Virus record (IMG/VR): IMGVR_UViG_3300042906_000415
Span: 1-24,724 of that record
DNA from: a virus
Length of the DNA: 24,724 bases
Direction: 5' to 3' (one strand)
Below the pieces are notes generated by a model. The model worked only from the letters and a program-made list of their open reading frames with translations, did no database searches and was not told the origin of the DNA. Positions 18,594 to 24,724 of the stretch are shown piece by piece. Made by a program: the position numbers and the translations under genes. How positions within the stretch are numbered: the first letter of the stretch is position 1; every line of letters begins with the position of its first letter.

Positions 18594-18862
18594 TTAAGCG
18601 CGGCAAGGAGCAGTTCCAGGGCTATAACCAGCCAAAGCGAACGCCCAACCACCCCACAAAAAGCCATGCAGTCCTGGCAAAGAGTGGGGATGAGGTCAAG
18701 CTCATTAGATTCGGTCAGCAAGGCGTAAGCGGCTCCCCAAAGAGAGAAGGGGAGTCAGAAGCTGACAAAAGGCGCAGGGAATCATTCAAGGCCAGACACG
18801 CCGAGAACATCCAAAAGGGAAAGATGAGCGCAGCGTACTGGGCGAACAAGGTTAAATGGTAA
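18590..18862 (+). CDS. Conserved phage protein (90 aa), 'SFKARHAENI..GKMSAAYWA' type
   Basis: MIKRGKEQFQGYNQPKRTPNHPTKSHAVLAKSGDEVKLIRFGQQGVSGSPKREGESEADKRRRESFKARHAENIQKGKMSAAYWANKVKW. The blocks 'KSHAVLAK.GD.VKLIRFGQQGV.GSP' and 'RR.SFKARHAENI.KGKMSAAYWAN.VKW' are highly conserved across phages, and the gene is usually near terminase as here. The biochemical role is unknown; the charged, compact C-terminus suggests a nucleic-acid or capsid partner. It starts in an ATGA junction; its stop codon lies inside palindrome D. Confidence 0.82.
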   Translation: MIKRGKEQFQGYNQPKRTPNHPTKSHAVLAKSGDEVKLIRFGQQGVSGSPKREGESEADKRRRESFKARHAENIQKGKMSAAYWANKVKW

Positions 18863-18872
18863 GATTTCTTAC
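18859..18872. promoter_or_regulatory. Operator-like palindrome D
   Basis: GTAAG-ATTT-CTTAC, perfect 5-bp arms with a 4-base spacer. It overlaps the stop codon of the preceding gene and otherwise lies in the 54-base gap before the methyltransferase gene. It has the TAAG-N4-CTTA core of sites A-C. I cannot place a good -10/-35 pair beside it; TAAACT (18880-18885) is a weak -10 candidate. Confidence 0.5.
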
Positions 18873-18916
18873 GCAACCGTAAACTTTTTTACCCCGATGG
18901 CCCGAAAGGAGTCGGA

Positions 18917-20122
18917 TTGAACATCGAAAAGATCGACATCTCCGTGTTAATCCCATACGCACGGAACGCAAGAACCCACAGCGACGAGCAGATCGCCCAG
19001 ATCGCCGGAAGCATAAAAGAGTTTGGGTTCAACAACCCCGTCCTGATCGACAAGGACAACGGGGTTATAGCGGGGCATGGGAGACTGGCTGCGGCAAGGA
19101 AGCTGAGCCTCAAGGAAGTCCCCTGCATCCGTCTGGAGCATCTCACCGAGACCCAGAGGAAAGCCTACATCCTGGCAGACAACAGGATCGCCCTTAACTC
19201 AGGGTGGGAGGCCGAACTTCTAAGCCTGGAGCTAAGTGAGCTTCTGGATGGCGGTGTAAACCTGGAAAGCCTAGGTTTCGACGCAGACGAGATCGACGCT
19301 CTACTGAACAAAATAGAACCGACTGAAGGACTGACGGACGAGGACGCAACACCGGAAGTCCCTGAAGAGCCAGTCACAAAGCCTGGAGATGTTTGGATTC
19401 TCGGTAAGCACCGCCTGATGTGCGGGGACTCCACTAGCGTAGATGCTGTGGATAAGTTGATGGCAGGCCAAAAGGCCGACATGGTGTTCACCGACCCACC
19501 GTATGGGGTTGACTACAAAGGCATCAACAATGACGGCAGGGATGGGCTAGAGGAGCTTTTAAGAGGTGCTTTTGGCAATTTCCTGGCATCATCAAAGGCT
19601 GGTGCGTCTTGCTATGTTTTTCATTCAGATAAGTGCGCTGATATTTTTCATAAGGTTTTCAGAGAGTTTTTCCATTTCAGCAGCATGATTATCTGGGCGA
19701 AAAACAGCCTCACACTCTCAAGAACAGATTACCAAAGCCAACACGAGCCTTGCCTATATGGTTGGATGAAAGACGGCTCTCATTCGTTTTATGGGGACAG
19801 AAAACAGGTTAGTGTCTGGAGGTTTGATAAGGAGCGCGTCCAAGGACACACAACGCCAAAGCCTGTTGCATTGATTGAAAGAGCAATACAGAACTCAAGC
19901 AAAAGCGGAGACTTGATCTCAGACCTGTTTGGCGGCTCCGGCTCCACGCTCATCGCGGCAGAGAAGACAGGGCGCATTGCCAGATTGATGGAGCTTGACG
20001 CAAAGTATTGCGATGTCATAGTAAAACGCTGGCAAGACTTCACAGGCAAGCAGGCAACACTAGAGTCAACAGGCCAAACCTATAGCGAACTTACTGAACT
20101 TTCGGGATTACAAAATGCATAA
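18917..20122 (+). CDS. ParB-like domain fused to DNA methyltransferase
   Basis: 401 residues, TTG start with AAAGGAG 5 bases upstream. Residues 1-130 are a ParB/Sulfiredoxin-like N-terminal domain: SVLIPYARNARTH, FGFNNPVLID, VIAGHGRLAAARKL. Residues 155-375 are an amino-methyltransferase with motif IV TDPPYG (192-197) before the SAM-binding FGGSGST (338-344), the beta-type order of N6-adenine/N4-cytosine enzymes. Phages use such fusions to modify their own DNA, probably against host restriction; no restriction enzyme is next to it. The stretch around 19550-19900 is more AT-rich than both flanks, hinting at a recombinant centre. It begins the packaging operon. Confidence 0.92.
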   Translation: MNIEKIDISVLIPYARNARTHSDEQIAQIAGSIKEFGFNNPVLIDKDNGVIAGHGRLAAARKLSLKEVPCIRLEHLTETQRKAYILADNRIALNSGWEAELLSLELSELLDGGVNLESLGFDADEIDALLNKIEPTEGLTDEDATPEVPEEPVTKPGDVWILGKHRLMCGDSTSVDAVDKLMAGQKADMVFTDPPYGVDYKGINNDGRDGLEELLRGAFGNFLASSKAGASCYVFHSDKCADIFHKVFREFFHFSSMIIWAKNSLTLSRTDYQSQHEPCLYGWMKDGSHSFYGDRKQVSVWRFDKERVQGHTTPKPVALIERAIQNSSKSGDLISDLFGGSGSTLIAAEKTGRIARLMELDAKYCDVIVKRWQDFTGKQATLESTGQTYSELTELSGLQNA

Positions 20123-20468
20123 GACTTCAGGGCAAGGCGTAGCCCATAAGCCAAATGATGAAAACCGAAAGGTCGTAAAGATGCTTAGCGCGGTAGGCAC
20201 TAGGCACGAGGATATTGCTTCCAAGCTGGATATCACCGACGACACCCTTCGCAAGCATTACAGGAAAGAACTGGACGAGGGCCGTATTGAGGCCAATGCG
20301 TCTGTGGCGCAGACTCTGTATCAGCAAGCCAAAAACGGGAACACCACCGCGGCTATCTTCTGGCTCAAGACCCGCGCCCAATGGCGGGAGAATGACCGAC
20401 TCGAGGTGACGGGGGCAAATGGCAACCCGCTGGAGATGGTGATCTCATGGGCAAACGAGAAATCGTAA
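20115..20468 (+). CDS. terS: Terminase small subunit
   Basis: 117 residues. N-terminal helix-turn-helix: ENRKVVKMLSAVGTRHEDIASKLDITDDTLRKHYRKELDEGR, followed by helices ANASVAQTLYQQAKNGNTTAAIFWLKTRAQWRE. The 'QTLY..A..GN..A.IFWLK.R..W.E' pattern is characteristic of phage small terminases of this type, which recognise the packaging site and regulate the large subunit. It overlaps the methyltransferase end by 8 bases and the large subunit start by 22. Confidence 0.88.
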   Translation: MHKTSGQGVAHKPNDENRKVVKMLSAVGTRHEDIASKLDITDDTLRKHYRKELDEGRIEANASVAQTLYQQAKNGNTTAAIFWLKTRAQWRENDRLEVTGANGNPLEMVISWANEKS

Positions 20469-21709
20469 TTCCCTATTCCCCGCGGGAGCCACAGCTCGCC
20501 ATCCATCAGATGATGCGGGATCGCCGCTTTGGGGTGGTGGTTGCTCACCGACGGATGGGAAAGACCGTCGCCGCCCTAAACCACATCATTCGGGATGCCG
20601 TGGAGAACCGTAAGGAAGCCCCCCGGTATGCTTACATCGCTCCTACTTATGGGCAGGCAAAGCGGGTGGCCTGGGACTATCTGCTGAAATACACAGAGCC
20701 TCTGGGCGCGACTCCAAACATCTCGGAACTCCGCACGGACTTCTGGGGTCGCAGAATCCAGCTCTACGGCTCAGACAATCCTGACTCCCTCCGAGGCCAA
20801 TACTTCGATGGCGTCATCATTGACGAGATTGCCGACCAAGACCCGCGAATCTGGACTGACATTGTTCGTCCTGCGCTGTCAGACCGACTGGGCTGGGCGC
20901 TGTTCCTCGGAACCCCAAAGGGATCAAACCACTTCAAAGACCTGAGAGACCAGGCCGAGGAAGAGGAAGACTGGGGCTTACTAGAGTTCAGAGCCTCACA
21001 GACTCACCTTATTCCTGAGTCGGAACTCCACGCCGCCAAGCGTGAGATGGGTGTGGACAAGTACAACCAGGAGTTCGAATGCTCCTTCCATGCCGCTGTC
21101 GAAGGTTCTTACTACGGGGCGCTGATAAACGACCTGGAGGAGAAGGGCAGGCTCACGAACATTGACCGGGACGATCTGACCCGGACATTCACCGCTTGGG
21201 ACTTGGGTATGTCTGACACCACCGCGATCTGGGTGGTTCAGGTGGTCGGCCAAGAGTACCGAGTGATGGATTTCGTGGAAAACCACGGCCAAGGGCTAGA
21301 TTGGTATGTGAACTGGCTCAGAGAGAATAAGTGGCATACCGCCGAACACATCTTGCCTCATGACGTAGAAGTGCGAGAATTGGGGACAGGACGCAGCAGA
21401 AAGGAAATGCTGCAAGAGGCAGGGCTACAAATAACCGTCGCTCCGCGCTTGTCAGTTGCAGATGGAATCCAGAGCGTCAGACGCATTCTCCCGAAGTGCT
21501 GGTTTAATGTGCCGAAGGTGAAGCAAGGTCTAGACGCGCTCAGGAACTATCGGCGCAACTTTGACGAGAAGAGAAACGTATTCTTTGACACACCGCTACA
21601 CGACTGGGCCTCTCATTCGTCCGATGCGTTCCGATACTTCGCTATCGGGATTCACGAACAGGGCGACTGGAGCAAGCCGATTAGCGTTAACACAAGGTGG
21701 GTGGTCTAA
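20447..21709 (+). CDS. terL: Terminase large subunit
   Basis: 420 residues. The ATPase domain has an adenine-binding Q motif region (PREPQLAIHQ), Walker A VAHRRMGKT (32-40), Walker B GVIIDE (122-127) and the coupling motif LGTPKGSNHF (154-163). The C-terminal RNase H-like nuclease domain begins at TAWDLGMSDTTAIW with Asp252 and continues to the HDWASHSSDAFRY motif supplying later acidic residues. It pumps and cuts concatemeric DNA into procapsids at the portal. Length is at the compact end for this family. The stop overlaps the next small frame as TAATG. Confidence 0.95.
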   Translation: MGKREIVIPYSPREPQLAIHQMMRDRRFGVVVAHRRMGKTVAALNHIIRDAVENRKEAPRYAYIAPTYGQAKRVAWDYLLKYTEPLGATPNISELRTDFWGRRIQLYGSDNPDSLRGQYFDGVIIDEIADQDPRIWTDIVRPALSDRLGWALFLGTPKGSNHFKDLRDQAEEEEDWGLLEFRASQTHLIPESELHAAKREMGVDKYNQEFECSFHAAVEGSYYGALINDLEEKGRLTNIDRDDLTRTFTAWDLGMSDTTAIWVVQVVGQEYRVMDFVENHGQGLDWYVNWLRENKWHTAEHILPHDVEVRELGTGRSRKEMLQEAGLQITVAPRLSVADGIQSVRRILPKCWFNVPKVKQGLDALRNYRRNFDEKRNVFFDTPLHDWASHSSDAFRYFAIGIHEQGDWSKPISVNTRWVV

Positions 21710-21888
21710 TGTGGGCAACGCCTCAAGGCAACATCAACGCCAAACTCGCGGAGCTGGAGCGACGCATCAAAGCGTTAGAGGAAAAGCATGAATCAAATCA
21801 GCCTGAAAAGCCTGCTCGAGGCCGAAATCGATGGAGCGATCGGGTATCTCCAAACGGAGACAACCGAGCAGAGAACCCGGTCACTTGA
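21709..21888 (+). CDS. Small coiled-coil ORF between terminase and portal (59 aa)
   Basis: Starts at the TAATG junction with terL. MWATPQGNINAKLAELERRIKALEEKHESNQPEKP... begins with a short coiled-coil helix, then a polar tail that overlaps the portal gene by 101 bases in another frame. The N-terminal part is the only coding content in the 78-base space before the portal start. It may be a real minor protein or a coupling frame. No family is recognised. Confidence 0.45.
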   Translation: MWATPQGNINAKLAELERRIKALEEKHESNQPEKPARGRNRWSDRVSPNGDNRAENPVT

Positions 21889-23833
21889 GTATTACCTTCG
21901 TTACCCTTACGGGAACGAGGTAGAGGGTCGAAGCCAGATCGTCACCGGAGAGGTGGCAGAGGTCATTGACGGCGCGATTCCTCAACTGATCCGCATCTTC
22001 ACCGCCTCGGATGACATCATCCGTTACGAGCCTGTCGGCCCCGGTGATGAGCAGGGCGCGAATCAAGCCACGGACTACTCGAACTGGGTGTTCTACAAGG
22101 ACAACCCTGGTTTCGCCATCCTGCACGATTGGTTCAAGGATGCGCTGCTTGAGAAGGTCGGCGTGGTCAAGGCTTACTGGGATAACAAGATTGACGTTAT
22201 CAAAGAGACCTACGAGAACCTGAGCGATGCGGAACTGGCGATGCTCCTGTCAGATGGGACTCGGGAGATCATCGAGCAGGAAACAATCGTCAAGCAGGTT
22301 TTAGACCTTCAAGGCAACCCCGCTATCGGGATGGACGGCGTAGAGATCACCGAGGTTTACTACAACGTCAAGGTTAGGAAGAAGAACCAAGTCGGACGGG
22401 TGGCGATCCAGAACATTCCTCCCGAGGAGTTCCTGATCTCCAAGAAGGCCACAACGATCCAGGACTCACCCTTTGTCGCTCACCGTCGACTGATGCCTCG
22501 GTCTGACCTGGTGGCAATGGGCTTTCCTGAAGAGGTTGTCCGCGACCTCCCGGCTTACGATGACCTAAGTTTCTCTCCTGAGCGCGTGGCTCGGTACTCT
22601 GAGGGCGAGCAGCCTAGCCAAGACGAAAGCCTCGACCCGACCATGCAGGATGTGGAGGTGTACGAGTGCTATATCCGCGCAGACCGGGATGGTGATGGTC
22701 TGGCCGAGCTTCTCCAGGTTTGGTACGCCGGAAGCGAGATTCTCGAGGAAACGGAAACGGACTACATTCCTTTCCATAGCCTCTGCCCGATTCCTGTTCC
22801 GCACAAGTTCTATGGCTTGTCCCTCGCGGATAAGGTCATGGATTTGCAGCTGCAGAAGTCCACGATCACCCGGCAGATGCTGGACAACCTGTATCTGACG
22901 AACAACTACCGGGTCGGTGCGGTGGATGGTCAGGTAAACCTGGACGATCTCATCTCTCCCACGCCTGGTGGTGTGATTCGGATGAAGAACCCCAATGCGG
23001 TGGTTCCGATGGCGGTTCAGCCTGTGGCGAACCAAGCCTTCCCGATGCTCGAGTATCTGGATGCAGTCCAGGCCAAGCGCACGGGCGTTTCGGATGCTAC
23101 GCAGGGTCTTGATCCAAATGTCCTGCAGAACGTCACCGCTACGGCTGTGGCTGCGTTCCAGAACGCCTCTGCTGGCAAGATGGAACTCATCGCTAGGAAC
23201 TTCGCTGAGACCGGCGTAAAGAGTCTGTTCAAGGGCATCCTCCAGCTCCTGTGCAAGTACCAAGACAAGCCCCGGATTATTCGGATGCGGGGTCAGTACG
23301 TCCAAATGGATCCCCGTGAATGGTCGAATCAGTACGATGTGAGCATCTCTGTCGGACTGGGAACGGGCAACAAGCAAGAGCAGATGGCGATGCTTGCGAT
23401 GATCCTGGACAAGCAGGAGCGGATTCTTCAGCAGTTCGGCCCTGCCAATCCTCTGGTGTCGGTGGCTCAGTACCGCGACACTCTTGGAAGGATGATTGAA
23501 GCCGCAGGATTCAAGGACTCGGCGACCTTCTTCAAGCCGATCACGCCTGAGATCGACCAGGCTCTGAGCAATCCTCCTCCGCAGCAGCAGCAACCCGATC
23601 CGGCCATCCAAGCGATGATGATGCAGGCTCAGGCCCAGTTGGAGATTGACCGCCAGAAGGCTTTGGCCGACATTCAAGCCAAGCGAGAAAAGGCGGCGGC
23701 TGAGATTCAACTGGCACGAGAGAAGGCTGCGGCTGAACTGGAGCTGAAGCGCCAAGAGTTCGAGGCTGAAGTCCAACTCAAGGCTGCAAAGCTCGGCGCA
23801 GGCATTTCCTCTAACGTAGAGATTCCGGGGTAA
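21788..23833 (+). CDS. Portal protein (head-tail connector)
   Basis: 681 residues, podovirus-like portal of the large (P22/T7-size) type. The N-terminus has SLEYYLRYPYGNEVEGRSQIVTGEVAEVIDGAIPQLIRIFTASDDIIRYEP, a conserved portal opening. LADKVMDLQLQKSTITRQMLDNLYLTNN and GVSDATQGLDPNVLQNVTATAV mark the stem and crown regions. From residue ~600 there is a PPPQQQQPDP linker, then a long charged coiled coil (QKALADIQAKREKAAAEIQLAREKAAAELELK). It forms the dodecameric ring through which DNA enters and to which the tail attaches. GAGG precedes the ATG. Confidence 0.92.
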   Translation: MNQISLKSLLEAEIDGAIGYLQTETTEQRTRSLEYYLRYPYGNEVEGRSQIVTGEVAEVIDGAIPQLIRIFTASDDIIRYEPVGPGDEQGANQATDYSNWVFYKDNPGFAILHDWFKDALLEKVGVVKAYWDNKIDVIKETYENLSDAELAMLLSDGTREIIEQETIVKQVLDLQGNPAIGMDGVEITEVYYNVKVRKKNQVGRVAIQNIPPEEFLISKKATTIQDSPFVAHRRLMPRSDLVAMGFPEEVVRDLPAYDDLSFSPERVARYSEGEQPSQDESLDPTMQDVEVYECYIRADRDGDGLAELLQVWYAGSEILEETETDYIPFHSLCPIPVPHKFYGLSLADKVMDLQLQKSTITRQMLDNLYLTNNYRVGAVDGQVNLDDLISPTPGGVIRMKNPNAVVPMAVQPVANQAFPMLEYLDAVQAKRTGVSDATQGLDPNVLQNVTATAVAAFQNASAGKMELIARNFAETGVKSLFKGILQLLCKYQDKPRIIRMRGQYVQMDPREWSNQYDVSISVGLGTGNKQEQMAMLAMILDKQERILQQFGPANPLVSVAQYRDTLGRMIEAAGFKDSATFFKPITPEIDQALSNPPPQQQQPDPAIQAMMMQAQAQLEIDRQKALADIQAKREKAAAEIQLAREKAAAELELKRQEFEAEVQLKAAKLGAGISSNVEIPG

Positions 23834-23836
23834 GTC

Positions 23837-24724
23837 ATGGCAACACAAGCGCAAATCAGAGAGCTTTACCGCACTTATCTCGGGCGAGAGCCTGATGCCG
23901 CTGGTCTTGAGTTCTACTCAAACCCGCAGTTCAGCCTTAGCCTGATTGCTGATGACATTGCCAACTCTGCCGAGGCAAGGCAGTTCGCTCAGCGTGCAGC
24001 AGAGAGTGAGGCGGTAAGGGCGCAGCAATACGCTACGGGGAATCCCGCAACAGAGGCAGAGGTTCGCTCCGCATACCAGGACATTCTTGGACGCGCCCCC
24101 GATCAAGCAGGATTGGATTTCTACCTCCAGTCGGACTTCTCTCCTGAGCAAATTCGTGGTGTTCTGCTTGGCTCTCCTGAGCGTCAGGGCATGGCTGCGC
24201 GTGAGTATGCGACTGGCACACCGGCGACAGAGGCTGAAATCAGGCAGATTTACCGAGATGTTCTAGGCCGGGAAGCAGATAAGGCTGGTCTTCAGTTTTA
24301 TCTGGGATCTGACTTCTCAGCCGATCAGATTCGGGCGAACATCCAAGGCTCTCCCGAGAATATGCAGCTCGCCACCAATCCGGCTCAGCGAGCAGGGTTT
24401 ACACCGGCACAGATCGGCCCGGTGATTTCTCCTACGAGTACCTACAACTACTTCCCCACCAACGGCCCGTATGGTGCTGGTCGATTTGGCGCAACGATAA
24501 ATCCGTTCTTTTTCTCTGCGCCGACCTCTGGGATGCAGACCATTCCGACTCAGCCTACGCGCCAGACCGCTCTTGGCACAACTGGTGGAGAGACCACAAC
24601 TGTTAACCCCGCTCCTGGCGGTGGCGTTAGCGGTGTGGTTGGTGGTGGAACCGTCAGCGGTCTGTTGACGAATGGATCAACCGCAACGACTGGGACAACT
24701 GCCACTTTTGACCCAAACACGGGG
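23837..24724 (+). CDS. DUF4214-repeat protein, 3' end beyond the window
   Basis: Open from the ATG at 23837 (GGGG 6 bases upstream) to the window edge, 296 codons so far. Three repeats of the DUF4214 type occupy residues 9-51, 79-120 and 138-180, each of form 'YR..LGREPD.AGL.FY......S...I...I..SPE'. They are joined by near-identical linkers (YATGNPATEAEVR, YATGTPATEAEIR). After residue 190 the sequence becomes Gly/Thr/Pro-rich and low-complexity. DUF4214 is mainly known from bacterial surface and secreted proteins. Its position right after the portal suggests a virion or scaffold-related protein; the role is not known. Confidence 0.85.
   Translation, partial: MATQAQIRELYRTYLGREPDAAGLEFYSNPQFSLSLIADDIANSAEARQFAQRAAESEAVRAQQYATGNPATEAEVRSAYQDILGRAPDQAGLDFYLQSDFSPEQIRGVLLGSPERQGMAAREYATGTPATEAEIRQIYRDVLGREADKAGLQFYLGSDFSADQIRANIQGSPENMQLATNPAQRAGFTPAQIGPVISPTSTYNYFPTNGPYGAGRFGATINPFFFSAPTSGMQTIPTQPTRQTALGTTGGETTTVNPAPGGGVSGVVGGGTVSGLLTNGSTATTGTTATFDPNTG

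Noticed and set aside
22565-23854. Long antisense ORF (429 codons) opposite the portal gene
   Set aside because: It is the mirror of a GC-rich portal coding sequence with strong codon bias; the product is Leu/His/Arg-rich without domain pattern, and no ribosome site or operon context supports it.
1-24724. CRISPR array, insertion sequence, integrase, CI repressor or phage RNA polymerase
   Set aside because: I looked for spaced direct repeats, transposase or integrase motifs, CI-like proteins and T7-type RNA polymerase motifs and saw none in this window; they may lie outside it.

Overview
This window is part of a tailed double-stranded DNA phage genome (or a prophage-like contig of one). It carries terminase and portal genes, a phage replisome, a lysozyme fragment and almost no non-coding DNA. 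The portal is of the podovirus-like type. Clear Shine-Dalgarno sites, a bacterial tRNA-Leu and lambdoid-style control genes suggest a Gram-negative, probably proteobacterial, host; the host cannot be named from the sequence. No integrase, CI-type repressor or phage RNA polymerase is visible here.

Layout. (1) 1-965, plus strand: the C-terminus of a GH24 lysozyme, an AT-rich HExxH metallopeptidase-like gene and a rho-independent terminator. (2) 964-14503, minus strand: one long, tightly packed early/replication operon. Read 5' to 3' it encodes small accessory proteins, an Erf annealing protein, a lambda-Exo/YqaJ-type exonuclease, small proteins with a winged-helix regulator, a T7 gp4-like primase-helicase, a T7-like DNA polymerase A, tRNA-Leu(UAA), a gp2.5-like SSB, a FEN/gp6-like 5'-3' exonuclease, a second HExxH protein, a PD-(D/E)XK nuclease, ThyX, a DEDDy exonuclease, a DUF3310 protein and a class II (B12-dependent) ribonucleotide reductase. 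(3) 14504-14719: divergent control region. (4) 14720-17701, plus strand: a Cro-like regulator, a secreted cysteine-rich microprotein, a DUF1376 replication protein, RusA, a MazG-like protein, a small membrane peptide and an HNH-like nuclease, ended by a terminator. (5) 17713-18862: small lysine-rich and cysteine-rich phage proteins. (6) 18917-24724: a ParB-methyltransferase fusion, small and large terminase, portal, and a DUF4214-repeat protein that runs off the window.

The genome is a mosaic. A T7-type replisome and nucleotide-salvage set sits under lambdoid-style control (Cro, divergent promoters) and uses lambdoid recombination genes (Exo + Erf, RusA).

The most interesting structure I found is a family of four palindromes with core TAAG-N4-CTTA. 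Two are in the Cro control gap (14548-14563, 14585-14600), one in the largest gap inside the minus-strand operon (12115-12128) and one at the gap before the methyltransferase-terminase genes (18859-18872). I found no copy well inside a gene. They look like operators of one regulon, most simply bound by the Cro-like protein. Also notable are a tRNA-like folded element just upstream of cro, about twenty NTGA stop/start junctions, several membrane or secreted microproteins, a short tandem repeat inside the DUF1376 gene that could be origin iterons, and heavy TTA-codon use in the AT-rich peptidase gene alongside a phage tRNA-Leu(UAA).
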